From Candidatus Levyibacteriota bacterium (GTDB taxonomy: Bacteria > Patescibacteriota > Microgenomatia > Levybacterales > UBA12049): DNA of 33,489 nt. Numbering within the stretch: the stretch's first letter is position 1; each line of letters opens with the position of its first letter. The notes beneath the pieces were generated by a model. The model saw only the letters and a list, made by a program, of their open reading frames with translations, did not search any database and was not told the origin of the DNA. The stretch is from contig JACPAR010000019.1 in the NCBI GenBank assembly GCA_016180725.1, positions 1-33,489 of the forward strand, given 5' to 3'. The position numbers and the translations under genes are program-made. Below, in pieces: positions 17,385 through 28,192 of this stretch.

Positions 17385-18523
17385 TAGTCATCTCCATCCT
17401 CCAATTCTAGCATATCATTTTTAATTTGTGGAAGCGTATTTCCCATTATCCCTTTTAGATCTCCATGCATCCCATATGTATTGTCAATTACCTGTCTTAT
17501 ATTTTTTTCGTCTCTTGCCCATTTACTCGAAAAATATCTTTTTTCTTTCTCGATTTCTTTTTGCATGTTACTAAACGCTTCGATAATTGCTTCTACTCTA
17601 TATTTAAATTCCGTACCGGTAAGATATGTATAAAGAATTTCCATTTTTTCGTCTTTTGCTTTCACAGAATTTCTAATATAAAAAAGTTGAATAAGTTTTG
17701 CCCGAAGCGTATCGGCAAGAGGGAAAACAAAATCTTCTTGTGTAACCCAAATGCTGTCCCGAAAACCGGCATTTTTCATGTCTGTTGGCAAAATAACAGA
17801 GATTAGCACTGCTTCTTCCGCGTTAATTGTCCGTTTATCGTTTTTGAGTTTTGCAATCCATTCTTCATTCCATGTTTTTGTGTTTTTTAACTCCCATAAA
17901 ATTTTACCAACAAAATTTCCATTTCTATCCCATACTTCCTGAACAATATCTGCGCCCTTAATTCCTTTTCCAACAGGTAAAATTTTATCGTGCCTGTATT
18001 GGTGTTTTAAATTTTCCTCAAAAGTCTGCTCAAATACCTCTCCTTGTGATTGTTGCGATCCCTGGGTAAGTTTTCGACGCATCTCTTCGTTTGATTTAAG
18101 GGCATCCTGCAATTGTTTTTCTTTTTCTAAAAATTTGAGCCTTTGCTCTTCCTCTGCTTTTTTTTGCGCATCAAGCCTTATTTTATCTTCTTCTTCAAGA
18201 AGCTTTTTTTGCATCTCAAGTTCTGCCTGATCTTTCTCTTTTTTTGACTGCCTAACAGCTTCGTTAAGCTTTGTTATTTGTTTGATAAACTCTTTAATTT
18301 GCTCATCTTTGGAAGCTGAATCATCTTTGGCAAACTTAAGTTGTAGCGCAAACTGTTCTTGGAGTCGTTTTGTTGACTGATCTATTGCCTGTTTTTTTAC
18401 TTCTTCAAGCTCTTTTTGGTGTTTTTCTTTTTCCGTAATTCTTATTTTTTCCTCTATTTCATGTTTAAACGCCTGTGTTAATTCAACAACTTTTCCGCAA
18501 TGAGGACAAACAATATTATTCAT
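17384..18523 (-). CDS. DUF2130 domain protein (CxxC N-terminus, coiled coil, nuclease-like C-domain)
   Basis: CPHCGKVVEL start, long Lys/Glu-rich coiled coil, GEVFEQTFEENL...GADIVQEVWDRNGNFVGKILWELKNTKTWNEEWIAKLKND; stop overlaps the rnhB start (TAATG). Confidence 0.85.
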   Translation of the reverse strand: MNNIVCPHCGKVVELTQAFKHEIEEKIRITEKEKHQKELEEVKKQAIDQSTKRLQEQFALQLKFAKDDSASKDEQIKEFIKQITKLNEAVRQSKKEKDQAELEMQKKLLEEEDKIRLDAQKKAEEEQRLKFLEKEKQLQDALKSNEEMRRKLTQGSQQSQGEVFEQTFEENLKHQYRHDKILPVGKGIKGADIVQEVWDRNGNFVGKILWELKNTKTWNEEWIAKLKNDKRTINAEEAVLISVILPTDMKNAGFRDSIWVTQEDFVFPLADTLRAKLIQLFYIRNSVKAKDEKMEILYTYLTGTEFKYRVEAIIEAFSNMQKEIEKEKRYFSSKWARDEKNIRQVIDNTYGMHGDLKGIMGNTLPQIKNDMLELEDGDD

Positions 18524-18691
18524 AAGCTATTGATGGGCTATAACATAATAGCTATCATTTTTATTTTTTGCAAGGATAGACAATTATAGTTTACATAAGC
18601 CCAAAAAGAAAGTATAATTTACAATAATTCTACATAAGATTGACTCTTGGGAGCTTATCTGTTAGCATCATTGTTAATATATTTGTAAGCA

Positions 18692-19096
18692 ATGAAAACA
18701 TTGATTCGAAAGACAGCGTTTAACGCATTTGCCTTGTTTCTTTTGTCTCAACTTCTGGCTGGTGTAAAAATTATAGGAGGAATAGAAACGCTGCTTTTGG
18801 GAGGATTTATTCTTACACTTTTATTGCTATTCGTAGAGCCAATACTTAACATTGTAAGTTTACCTTTAACTTTTGTTACGCTTGGCTTATTTTCTTTTAT
18901 AACTCATGCAATATTATTTTATTTATTAACTATACTTATGCCAACAATAACAGTAAATTCTTTTGTTTTCCAGGGATTGTCGTTTGCGGGGTTTATTGTT
19001 CCTAAGTTAGGATTAAATATGCTTTTTGCTTATATACTTGCCGCATCTGTACATTCGGTGATTATTTCATTTTTATCATGGTTAACAAAAAGTTAA
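18692..19096 (+). CDS. four-TM phage-holin superfamily IV-like membrane protein
   Basis: 134 aa, about 4 TM helices, pattern typical of this family. Confidence 0.75.
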   Translation: MKTLIRKTAFNAFALFLLSQLLAGVKIIGGIETLLLGGFILTLLLLFVEPILNIVSLPLTFVTLGLFSFITHAILFYLLTILMPTITVNSFVFQGLSFAGFIVPKLGLNMLFAYILAASVHSVIISFLSWLTKS

Positions 19097-19097
19097 T

Positions 19098-20051
19098 ATG
19101 AATAATAAAAAAATTGTCTGCCTTGGTGGCGGAATAGGTACGGTTAATTTAATTAAAGGGCTTAAGGAGTATACAGACAATATAACTGTTATTGTTTCTA
19201 TGGCAGATGACGGAGGCTCGGCTGGTAGGCTGCGCAGGTTTTACGGCGTACCACCTCCAGGAGACTTAGTTAGTTGTATCGCTGCAATGTCCAGAGTAGA
19301 TCCATTAATGCGTGAGTTGCTTACATACCGGTTTTCCGGCAATAGGTATGGGTCTGACAGATCTCTTCCCGGTCATAAGCTTGGCAATTTAATTCTAGTT
19401 GCTTTAACCTCGCTTACAGGAGATTTTAATAAAGCTGTTGCCGAAATGCAAAAAATTTATAATACCAGCGGAAAAATTCTTCCTTCTGCAATAGAAAATG
19501 TTTCTATTTGGGCAACAACCACAAGTGGGGACAAAGTTTACCGCGAAGAAAATATTGATCTTGGTAAATTTACAGGCAAAATAGAAAAATTATTTTTAAA
19601 ACCAAGTAATCCAACTACTCCGGAAGAAGCAAAAAAGGCGATTTTAGAAGCAGATGTGGTAATAGCCGGCCCGGGAGATTTGTATACAACTATAATACCG
19701 GTTTTACTGGTACCGGATATTCAGAAAACACTAAAACAGTCTTTAGCAAAAAAGTTTTTTGTTGTAAATGTTGCTAATAAGTTGTTTGAAACTCCTGATT
19801 ATACAATCAATGATTATATAAACGCTATTGTCAAACATTGTAATTCAAGAATTTTTGATTATTTTTTTGTTAACAACAATCACGCGCTAAAAATTCCGAA
19901 AAAATTTAATCGACAATACGATTACGTAGATACCAATCATGTTTCGAAAGATCATAAATATAAAATTGTAGAAAAAGACCTTATAGATGACAGTTTTCCC
20001 TTGTATCATAGTTCTCAAAAACTTGCAAAAGCTGTTATTGAAGCGTTATAA
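19098..20051 (+). CDS. yvcK: YvcK/CofD-like family protein
   Basis: VCLGGGIGTVNLIKGLKEYTDNITVIVSMADDGGSAGRLRR, PPPGDLVSCIAAMS, AGPGDLYTTIIPVLLVPDIQ. Confidence 0.94.
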   Translation: MNNKKIVCLGGGIGTVNLIKGLKEYTDNITVIVSMADDGGSAGRLRRFYGVPPPGDLVSCIAAMSRVDPLMRELLTYRFSGNRYGSDRSLPGHKLGNLILVALTSLTGDFNKAVAEMQKIYNTSGKILPSAIENVSIWATTTSGDKVYREENIDLGKFTGKIEKLFLKPSNPTTPEEAKKAILEADVVIAGPGDLYTTIIPVLLVPDIQKTLKQSLAKKFFVVNVANKLFETPDYTINDYINAIVKHCNSRIFDYFFVNNNHALKIPKKFNRQYDYVDTNHVSKDHKYKIVEKDLIDDSFPLYHSSQKLAKAVIEAL

Positions 20052-20075
20052 TATTTAGCATAAAGCTCTGATAAT

Positions 20076-20288
20076 ATGATTTTCATTATTTTACAAACTA
20101 TTGTTGCCTTAGCGCTAATATTAGTTATTCTACTTCAAATGCAGGGTAGCGGATTATCAACGGCTTTTGGCGGAGGAGGAGAATTTTACAGAAGCCGAAG
20201 AAGCATCGAAAAAATTTTGGTTTGGGCAACTGTTATTTTATCCATTTTCTTTGCTGTATTATCTATTGTGCTTCTCCTACCCCGGTGA
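20076..20288 (+). CDS. secG: preprotein translocase subunit SecG
   Basis: Two TM helices, LVILLQMQGSGLSTAFGGGGEFYRSRRSIEKILVWATV. Confidence 0.93.
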   Translation: MIFIILQTIVALALILVILLQMQGSGLSTAFGGGGEFYRSRRSIEKILVWATVILSIFFAVLSIVLLLPR

Positions 20289-20391
20289 TAAAAGTAATTA
20301 AGAAAATTAGAAATTCAGATATGAAGATGTAAATTTCCTATAATTAAATATTCTAATTTCTTTATTTCTTAATATCTCAATCTCTCTAAGT

Positions 20392-21744
20392 ATGATTGTT
20401 TTTAGAAGAAGACTAATATATTGGTTAATAAAAGAATATGTTAGAAAGTGGGGCAAATCGATTCTCCTCTTCTTTTTTATCGGATTAGTTGTTTTTTTCT
20501 TTCTTCGTTTAACGTCTGCTTCTATTTTGTCTAAAATTCCAATCGGTGAAAAAGAGTCAATCGGACTTGTTGGAGCACATACTCTTGATGATTTACCAAC
20601 AGTTATTTTAAAAAACTTATCCAGCGGTTTAACTTCTATTAATGCTAAAGGAAATATTATTCCCGATATTGCCAGTTCTTGGAAAATTGAAGATGACGGA
20701 AAGAAATATATTTTTTATCTAAAAAAAGACATTCGTTTTAACGATGGGACCAATGTTACTGCAGATTTAATAGATTTTAATTTTACCGATGCTCAAATTA
20801 AAAAGCTGGATAAGTATACCTTGGAATACGATCTAAAGGAAAGTTATAGTCCTTTTTTGGTTAGTGTTTCCAGACCAATTCTTAAAAAAGGATTGGTTGG
20901 GGTTGGATCATACAAAATAAAAGGAGTAAATTTAAACGGAAACTTTATTCAATCAATAACACTTGTATCAACAAAAGGAGAACATAAAATAAAAATATAT
21001 CATTTTTATCCGGATAATAAATCGTTAAAAACGGCATATGTTTTGGGAGAAATTTCATCTATTTTAAGCATTCCGGATGTTAATTTTAAAAATACAACCT
21101 TAGCTAACTTTTCAAATACAAAGGTAGAGAAAAAAGTTAATTACGGACAATTGGTTACATTATTTTTTAACACGCAAAATTCTGCTTTATCAGATAGAAA
21201 TATACGAACAGGTTTAGCCTACGCACTGCCTGATAATTTTTCTACCGGTAAACGATCCTACTCTCCGTATCCTCCATCGTCCTGGGCGTACACAGATCAA
21301 TATTTATACACTCAAGACTTAGATCGGGCTCATAGATTAACCGATAGCCTAAAAACAGCCAGCGGATCGGCAGCGACGGTAACTATCAAGTCCCTTTCTA
21401 AATACAAAGAAGCCGCATCCATAACTGCAAATTCATGGGAGAAAATTGGGATAAAAACTAAAATTGAATTTGTAGACAGCATTCCAACGGATTTTCAGGT
21501 TTTTTTAGGTGATTTTTATGTTCCCAAGGATCCTGATCAATACAGACTCTGGCACTCAAATCAGGAAAATAATCTTACGAAATATGAAAATAAAAGAATA
21601 GATAAACTTATTGAGGATGGAAGAAAAATTATCGATTTAACAGTTCGTAAAAAACTTTATTCCGACTTCCAAAAATATCTCCTCGCCGATTCTCCCGCAA
21701 TCTTTCTCTATTTTCCCTATGAATACGAAATCACGCGAAAATAA
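20392..21744 (+). CDS. extracellular solute-binding protein, family 5-like, N-terminal TM anchored
   Basis: NIIPDIASSWKIEDDGKKYIFYLKKDIRFNDGTNVTADLIDFNF typical of SBP_bac_5; N-terminal hydrophobic anchor. Confidence 0.85.
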   Translation: MIVFRRRLIYWLIKEYVRKWGKSILLFFFIGLVVFFFLRLTSASILSKIPIGEKESIGLVGAHTLDDLPTVILKNLSSGLTSINAKGNIIPDIASSWKIEDDGKKYIFYLKKDIRFNDGTNVTADLIDFNFTDAQIKKLDKYTLEYDLKESYSPFLVSVSRPILKKGLVGVGSYKIKGVNLNGNFIQSITLVSTKGEHKIKIYHFYPDNKSLKTAYVLGEISSILSIPDVNFKNTTLANFSNTKVEKKVNYGQLVTLFFNTQNSALSDRNIRTGLAYALPDNFSTGKRSYSPYPPSSWAYTDQYLYTQDLDRAHRLTDSLKTASGSAATVTIKSLSKYKEAASITANSWEKIGIKTKIEFVDSIPTDFQVFLGDFYVPKDPDQYRLWHSNQENNLTKYENKRIDKLIEDGRKIIDLTVRKKLYSDFQKYLLADSPAIFLYFPYEYEITRK

Positions 21745-21752
21745 CATCTTAC

Positions 21753-22175
21753 TTGACAATAAGTGCACAAAATAATATCATCTCATCCATGGAAGCTAGA
21801 GTAGGCAGAACAGGCGCTAGAATAGATATTCGCCCAAGATTAGGAGGCCGTATCGTTCCAGAATCATTAGTAGGTGATTATCTACGTATTAGAAGTATAA
21901 TGACGGACTACGACATATCAGGAGGTTTTGCTCCGATTGCTCAAACTAAAAGACTGTTAGGAAAAAATCCGAGGGATCCAAATTTGGTTGCGGTGAGAAG
22001 ATTTCAAAAACAAATGGCGTATCATGAACAGCTAGAAAATATTAAAGCTAAGCTTGCACAGGGTGGATTAAGTCGTCGAAAAAGAGTTGCAATGACTTTA
22101 AATTCATTTAAGTTACAAGAATTAATAAATCAGCAACATTCAACCAGAAGCGAAACACAACCTCCAGAAAGCTAG
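21753..22175 (+). CDS. hypothetical protein (start possibly 21789)
   Basis: 140-aa ORF, Arg-rich and soluble, no recognised family; converges on uvrC. Confidence 0.55.
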   Translation: MTISAQNNIISSMEARVGRTGARIDIRPRLGGRIVPESLVGDYLRIRSIMTDYDISGGFAPIAQTKRLLGKNPRDPNLVAVRRFQKQMAYHEQLENIKAKLAQGGLSRRKRVAMTLNSFKLQELINQQHSTRSETQPPES

Positions 22176-23473
22176 CTTGATTCTTGAGAACCAAGAAAAT
22201 ATTTAGATCGCAGTTTTCTATGATATGTAATGGCAAAACGGTGAGCTTCATCTCTAATCCGCATCACCAAATGAAGAGCCGGTGAATTTTTGGGCAAACT
22301 TAATTCTTTAAAATCTGACGTAATAATTGTTTCCTCCCGTTTTGCTAATCCAATCAATGGAATTGAGATATTTTGAAGCGCAAAAGCAGCAAGTGCCGAG
22401 GATATTTGTCCTTTTCCTCCATCAACTACTATTAAGTCAGGATAGTCCCATTCGCTATGCCTTAATCTTCGTGTAATAACTTCCTTCATCATTTCAAAGT
22501 CGTTTGGACCGATCAATTTTGGGTTGATGCGAAATCTTCTGTAGAAGCTGCTTTCTTTTTTACCGTCTACAAACACAACCATCGACCCCGTGGCATATTT
22601 CCCCGAAATATTTGAAATATCGTAACATTCAATTCTATGAGGTGTTTGAATTGTCATTCCTGCATCAGTTAGATATTGAGCTAATGAATCTAATTCATGT
22701 TGCCTTAGATCTTCACTAAGATTAGGGTTTGTTTCGTATTCAAAAGGCTTGTGGACCGAATTTGTAATTAAGGTAATTGCTTTAATCTTTTTTTGTAAAT
22801 TTTGCGCATTTTCATAAGCTTCTTTTTTACTTAAGTTGTCTCTTTCTTTCTCCAGCTCTTTTATAATTTTCTCTGATTTTCCGCTTAGAAATAAGACAAT
22901 ATGTTTAATATTTTTTTTATACTGCTTTTTAGTCTGTGCTGAATCAAAAACGGCAGGACATGGGCAAAGCCCCAAGTGGTAATAAAAACATATGCGCTTA
23001 GGGTGATTTAATACCGATTGAAACGGAAAAATTCTTCTGATTGTTTTTAAAACCAAGCGCATATCCCCGGTATTAGGATATGGACCAAAATAAATAGAGT
23101 TTTTGTCCTCCATTCTTCTGGCAATTAATACTTTGGGATAATCATCTTTTTTGGTAATACGAATTAGAGGGTAAGCTTTACCATCGGTAAGCTTTACATT
23201 AAACATTGGGTTGTACTTTTTAATAAGATTTGCCTCAAGAAGTAAAGATTCTATTTCTGACCTAACTACTATAAATTTAATTTTTTCGATTCTTGAAACC
23301 AGAAGCTTTGTTTTTTCTCCTAGTGTGCTGTTACGTATAAAATAAGAAGAAACGCGATTACTTAAATTTTTAGCCTTTCCCACGTATAACACTTCGCTCT
23401 TTTTGCTTAAAAAGAGATAGACGCCTGGCTCTTGCGGTAAAGATAGATAAGATAACGATTGTAATACCTGCAA
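22172..23473 (-). CDS. uvrC: excinuclease ABC subunit C, C-terminal HhH absent
   Basis: LPQEPGVYLFLSKKSEVLYVGKAKNLSNRVSSYF; IECYDISNISG...VVDGGKGQ...LAKREE...IRDEAHRFAITYHRKLRSK then stop. Confidence 0.94.
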   Translation of the reverse strand: MQVLQSLSYLSLPQEPGVYLFLSKKSEVLYVGKAKNLSNRVSSYFIRNSTLGEKTKLLVSRIEKIKFIVVRSEIESLLLEANLIKKYNPMFNVKLTDGKAYPLIRITKKDDYPKVLIARRMEDKNSIYFGPYPNTGDMRLVLKTIRRIFPFQSVLNHPKRICFYYHLGLCPCPAVFDSAQTKKQYKKNIKHIVLFLSGKSEKIIKELEKERDNLSKKEAYENAQNLQKKIKAITLITNSVHKPFEYETNPNLSEDLRQHELDSLAQYLTDAGMTIQTPHRIECYDISNISGKYATGSMVVFVDGKKESSFYRRFRINPKLIGPNDFEMMKEVITRRLRHSEWDYPDLIVVDGGKGQISSALAAFALQNISIPLIGLAKREETIITSDFKELSLPKNSPALHLVMRIRDEAHRFAITYHRKLRSKYFLGSQESS

Positions 23474-25226
23474 ATAAAATTCCTCCTATAATTGCCCATT
23501 TCGTAAGAAAAAACGGGGTAATCACAATATTTTGGGAAATTGATTTTTCCCCAACCCGTATTGTAACTTTAGCATCTGCTTTTGTCAAAAAAGAGGTCTT
23601 ATTAAAAGAAACGGGAATCTTAACATATCCAAAAGGAGGAATGTCATTAACCTTTAAATACTTTTCAACCGGAAAAAGAAAATTGCTCTCAACGGTTAAC
23701 ATCTGTTGAGAATACATAGTTGGTCCGTTGTTTTGTAAAGTAATAAACCCATCAATAGGAATTCCAGCTAAAACTGCAGACGGAACAGAAAAAATGCTCG
23801 TTAAAACCGGTAAAGCTTGGTCGTATGAGTCTATAAAAGAAACGTTTACATCCTTTTTGTTTTTTGTCTCTTCCAACTTGTATCCGCCTGCAGTAACAGG
23901 ATATCTGCTATCAATTCCTTTAATAACAAAAGCAAAATGATCAAAATCAAGCGTGTCAAAGTAATCGGTTCCGCCGGTTGTATTTCCCCACGTTGGGTCA
24001 ATCATTATCCACGTTTGCAATTCTTTATCATAATATTCCGGCCAGGCATGTAAAACGTCTTTTTCTAAAGACAGCGGTCTTTGAGTTTCGTTTTCTGTAT
24101 AAGCAAACCCATCCACTTCGCGGGCAGGTATCCCCGATGCTCTGGCAATAGCAATAAAAAGATCTGTAAATTCAAGACAAACCGCCGAAGAGGGGTTTTT
24201 AAGCACTTCTACGGCACCTAGACGCGCTTTATTATCGGTTACACGGGAGAAATCGTAATTTAAATTTTTAACTACATATTCATAAATTGCCCTTGGCGTT
24301 CTTAATGACCTAGAAAGTTTAACAATATCCTCGTTTTTAGTTTGCCAGTAAGTAGTTTCGTTAAGATATTTTGCTAATTCTTTATTTGACTCGACCTGTT
24401 TTTTTGGATAAAGATTAACCTGAGCTTTACCTTTTACTCTTATATCTTTTTTTTGCGAAGGCGCCAAAAAATATTGAGCTAACCAGTTTCCATCTTTATC
24501 TATAATTACGTTTGCAGGCTTTGGCTCTATACTGTCTATTGTTATATCCTGATAATTGGTCGAAGGGGGCAGGGCAATTTCGGTTTTAATAGGAAAAACA
24601 TGTTTGTTTTTAAGGTGATAATCTAAAATAAATCCGTATGATTGATTCTTTCCAAAACCAATTGATATTCCGGACTTTCCAAGCTGCTCTTTTGTAAAGT
24701 TAAGATCTTGTATTGATTGACCTGGCTTCATGTAAGTCGGGGAACCTAAAGATGGCGGAACTTTAACGTGTACATTAAAACTGGAAAACTCTCTTTGGTC
24801 TGCAATTCCTGGAATATTTACTTCCCAAACAGTTCCCTGCTTTTGCACAACGTCATCCGTATCAAAAGAAATATTAAACAATAAAACATTATTTATCCCG
24901 ACAACCCGTTTATTAAAATTAACTCCAACGCTATATCCCTCGCTTGATTTTTCTACTTCAGGCGTTATTAAACCGTCTGAGTCAGATGCCGAAACATTAC
25001 GAATGTTACTAAATCCCGCCCTAATTTTATATGAAGACGCATAGTATTGGCTTGTTGTATTTGTTAAAGAAGCATTAATGGAAACGTGTGTTAATCCGCT
25101 TTCTAAAACTGTGTAGGTAACGTCGTATGAGGTTAAAAAGTTTTCCTGGGCAAATGCAGGAGGCAGAAAAAGAAAATAGAAGATAGAAAACAAAAAACAG
25201 AAAGTTAAGAATAATTTTTTAATCAC
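23370..25226 (-). CDS. transglutaminase-like domain membrane-anchored protein
   Basis: Signal peptide; AVCLEFTDLFIAIARASGIPAREVDGFAYT, HAWPEYYDKELQTWIMIDPTWG (Cys/His/Asp triad context); C-terminal TM. Confidence 0.88.
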   Translation of the reverse strand: MIKKLFLTFCFLFSIFYFLFLPPAFAQENFLTSYDVTYTVLESGLTHVSINASLTNTTSQYYASSYKIRAGFSNIRNVSASDSDGLITPEVEKSSEGYSVGVNFNKRVVGINNVLLFNISFDTDDVVQKQGTVWEVNIPGIADQREFSSFNVHVKVPPSLGSPTYMKPGQSIQDLNFTKEQLGKSGISIGFGKNQSYGFILDYHLKNKHVFPIKTEIALPPSTNYQDITIDSIEPKPANVIIDKDGNWLAQYFLAPSQKKDIRVKGKAQVNLYPKKQVESNKELAKYLNETTYWQTKNEDIVKLSRSLRTPRAIYEYVVKNLNYDFSRVTDNKARLGAVEVLKNPSSAVCLEFTDLFIAIARASGIPAREVDGFAYTENETQRPLSLEKDVLHAWPEYYDKELQTWIMIDPTWGNTTGGTDYFDTLDFDHFAFVIKGIDSRYPVTAGGYKLEETKNKKDVNVSFIDSYDQALPVLTSIFSVPSAVLAGIPIDGFITLQNNGPTMYSQQMLTVESNFLFPVEKYLKVNDIPPFGYVKIPVSFNKTSFLTKADAKVTIRVGEKSISQNIVITPFFLTKWAIIGGILFAGITIVILSIFTARARRLSLFKQKERSVIRGKG

Positions 25227-25247
25227 TTCTTAATTATTGTACTACTT

Positions 25248-28127
25248 TTACAATACTTTCTTCAAAAATTTTCCTGTATAAGATTTTCCGTTTCTGGAAA
25301 CCTCAAAAGGAGTACCGCTGGCAATAATTTCTCCACCTTTATCCCCGCCTTCAGGTCCTAGATCTATAATATAATCCGCGTTTTTTATAACATCCAAATT
25401 GTGCTCAATTACAATTACCGTGTTTCCTTTATCAACGAGCTTTCTTAATACCAGCAATAATTTTTCCAGATCTGCAAAATGAAGCCCGGTTGTAGGCTCG
25501 TCTAAAAGATACAAAGCATTTGTTCCCCTCTTGGAAAGTTCTGTTGCCAATTTAACTCTTTGTGCTTCCCCGCCTGATAATGTTGGCGCAGGCTGGCCAA
25601 TTTTAATATACGCTAATCCAACATCGTTAAGTGTCTGGAGTTTATGCGAAAGCCCCGGAACAAACGAAAAGAAAGAAAGCGCCTGAGCTACGCTCATATC
25701 CAAAACTTCCGCGATATTTTTTCCGTTGAAAAGAATTTCCAGCGCTTCGCTATTGTATTGTTGTCCCCTGCAAACATCGCACATTATATAAACATCCGGT
25801 AAGAATTGCATCTCAATTTTAATTTGCCCTTCGCCTTCGCACTCCTCACATCTACCACCTTTAACATTAAAAGAAAAACGACCAACACTATATCCACGCA
25901 TCCTTGCTTCTTTGGTTTTAGCAAATAAATCACGTATGTAAGTAAAGCTGCCGGTATAAGTGGCAGGGTTGCTTCTTGGTGTTCTACCTATTGGTGATTG
26001 ATCTATTAAAAAAACATTTGTAATATTTTCCGCGCCGTCTAAGTTTAAAAACTGCCCGGGTTTTTCTCTGTGAAACGGGTTTTTTCTCTGCATTAAGGCG
26101 TGGTACAAAATATTATTAACAAGAGTTGATTTTCCGCTTCCGGAAACTCCCGTAACTACTACCAGCTTATTTAAAGGGAATGAGGCATTGATGTTTTTTA
26201 GATTATGTTCTTTTGCGCCGGAAATTGTAATCGACTTATTATCCAGTAAATTTTTCATTTGAGGTTTAATTATTTCAATTTTTTTACGTCCGGATAAATA
26301 TCTACCGGTAACAGACTTTGTATTTTTCTTTATTTCATCTATTGTTCCGAGAGCAATAATGTTTCCTCCGTTTTCTCCTGCTGCCGGTCCAAAATCAATT
26401 AAAAAATCCGAAGCTTCCATTGTTTCCTGATCGTGTTCTACAACTAAAACAGTATTACCTAAATCACGAAGTGTTTTTAAAGTTTCGATAAGCTTTTTAT
26501 TGTCCTTTTGATGTAGTCCAATAGAAGGTTCGTCCAGCACATATAAAACGCCTGTTAGTCCGCTGCCGATTTGAGAAGCAAGTCTTATTCTCTGTGCTTC
26601 TCCACCGGAAAGTGTTTGTGCGCCCCTGGAAAGCGTTAAGTAATCCAACCCTACGTCAACCAAAAACTTAAGTCTGCTTAAAATTTCTTTTATTATAATT
26701 TTTGCAATTTCTTGTTCTCTTGCGGAAAAAGTTAATTTGAGGTCTTCTATAAACTGAAAAGCGTTAGCAATAGACATGTCCGATACGTCAACAATAGATT
26801 TTTTGTTAATTGTTATGGATAGTGCTTCTTTTTTAAGTCTTGAGCCCTTACAATCGGGACACTTTTCGTAACGCATAAATTTTTCCACCTGAGACTTTAC
26901 AAAAGAAGACTCAGAATCTTGATATCTTTTTTTCAGCTCCCATAAAATTCCTCTAAACGGTTCGTAGATTAATGTTTCTCTTCCCCATCTGTTTTTTCCA
27001 ACAACTCTATATTCTTTATCTCCTGTTCCCAAAAGAAGTAAGGTTTTTTTCTCTTCCGAAATATCTCCAAATCTTTGAGTTAAAGAAATATTGTTTTCCT
27101 TACAAAATGTTTTAAATGTTCTGGAAAACCAGGTATCGTTTTCATCAAGATTAGGATATGGCATAACTCCTCCTTCGTTTATAGAAAGATTTTTGTTAAA
27201 CACCAAGTCTTTGTCTACGGTCAAAATTGTTCCTAAACCATCACATGTTGGACATGCGCCATGAGGCGTATTAAAAGAAAATATTCTGGGTTCCACTTCG
27301 GAAAAAGAAATTTTACAAAAAGCGCAGGCAAATTTTTCGGAAAAAAGCCTGTCTTCCATTTTTTTAGGTTTTTCCGGAATTTCAAATCCTTTATCATGAA
27401 TGACAGAAATAATCATTTCTCCGTTACCAAACTTTAGTGCCTGTTCAACGTCGTTGGATATTCTTTGACTGTCTGTTTTTTTAGTAAGAGAAACGGAATC
27501 TACTACTAATTCAATTGTATGCTTGTTGGTTTTAATTAAAACAAATTCATCAGAAAGCAGAAATATTTCTCCATCTATTCTTACTTTTTTAAAACCCTGC
27601 TTTTTTAAATCTATAAAAAGCTCTGTGTATTCACCTTTCTTGTCTTTAACAATTGGAGCTAGAATTAACATTTTTAAATTGCCGGTTGAGGTTTTTCTTA
27701 ACAACTCAAAAATTTCATTTACAATTTGTTCTTTAGATTGCCTGGCAATTTCCCGTCCGCAGTTTGGGCAGTGCGGATGACCAATTCTTGCAAATAAAAG
27801 CCTTAAATAATCGTATATTTCCGTAACCGTTCCAACCGTAGAGCGGGGATTATGCGATACTCCTTTTTGATCAATCGATATTGCAGGCGAAAGACCTTCT
27901 ATTGCATCAACATCCGGCTTTTTCATTATTCCTAAAAACTGACGCGCATAGGATGAAAGAGATTCTACATACCGGCGTTGGCCCTCGGCATAAATTGTGT
28001 CAAAAGCCAGAGATGATTTTCCACTACCCGATAAACCGGTTAAAACAACCAATTTATTTTTTGGAATTACTACGTCAATGTTTTTTAAGTTGTGCTCTCT
28101 TGCGCCTTTAATTACAATATTTTCCAT
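25248..28127 (-). CDS. uvrA: excinuclease ABC subunit A
   Basis: [58 protein letters not shown], zinc-finger CxxC pairs, two LSGGEAQR signatures. Confidence 0.98.
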   Translation of the reverse strand: MENIVIKGAREHNLKNIDVVIPKNKLVVLTGLSGSGKSSLAFDTIYAEGQRRYVESLSSYARQFLGIMKKPDVDAIEGLSPAISIDQKGVSHNPRSTVGTVTEIYDYLRLLFARIGHPHCPNCGREIARQSKEQIVNEIFELLRKTSTGNLKMLILAPIVKDKKGEYTELFIDLKKQGFKKVRIDGEIFLLSDEFVLIKTNKHTIELVVDSVSLTKKTDSQRISNDVEQALKFGNGEMIISVIHDKGFEIPEKPKKMEDRLFSEKFACAFCKISFSEVEPRIFSFNTPHGACPTCDGLGTILTVDKDLVFNKNLSINEGGVMPYPNLDENDTWFSRTFKTFCKENNISLTQRFGDISEEKKTLLLLGTGDKEYRVVGKNRWGRETLIYEPFRGILWELKKRYQDSESSFVKSQVEKFMRYEKCPDCKGSRLKKEALSITINKKSIVDVSDMSIANAFQFIEDLKLTFSAREQEIAKIIIKEILSRLKFLVDVGLDYLTLSRGAQTLSGGEAQRIRLASQIGSGLTGVLYVLDEPSIGLHQKDNKKLIETLKTLRDLGNTVLVVEHDQETMEASDFLIDFGPAAGENGGNIIALGTIDEIKKNTKSVTGRYLSGRKKIEIIKPQMKNLLDNKSITISGAKEHNLKNINASFPLNKLVVVTGVSGSGKSTLVNNILYHALMQRKNPFHREKPGQFLNLDGAENITNVFLIDQSPIGRTPRSNPATYTGSFTYIRDLFAKTKEARMRGYSVGRFSFNVKGGRCEECEGEGQIKIEMQFLPDVYIMCDVCRGQQYNSEALEILFNGKNIAEVLDMSVAQALSFFSFVPGLSHKLQTLNDVGLAYIKIGQPAPTLSGGEAQRVKLATELSKRGTNALYLLDEPTTGLHFADLEKLLLVLRKLVDKGNTVIVIEHNLDVIKNADYIIDLGPEGGDKGGEIIASGTPFEVSRNGKSYTGKFLKKVL

Positions 28128-28192
28128 AATTTTCGTAAGCTTTCAAGTTTAACAGATTTGATTTGACTTGTAAACTAATATAGAATGCAACT

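Noticed and set aside
20297-20373. AT-rich inverted repeat ATTAAGAAAATTAGAA...TTCTAATTTCTTTATTTCTTAAT
   Set aside because: Low-complexity A/T arms with a large bulge; may act as a weak terminator but is not distinguishable from composition.
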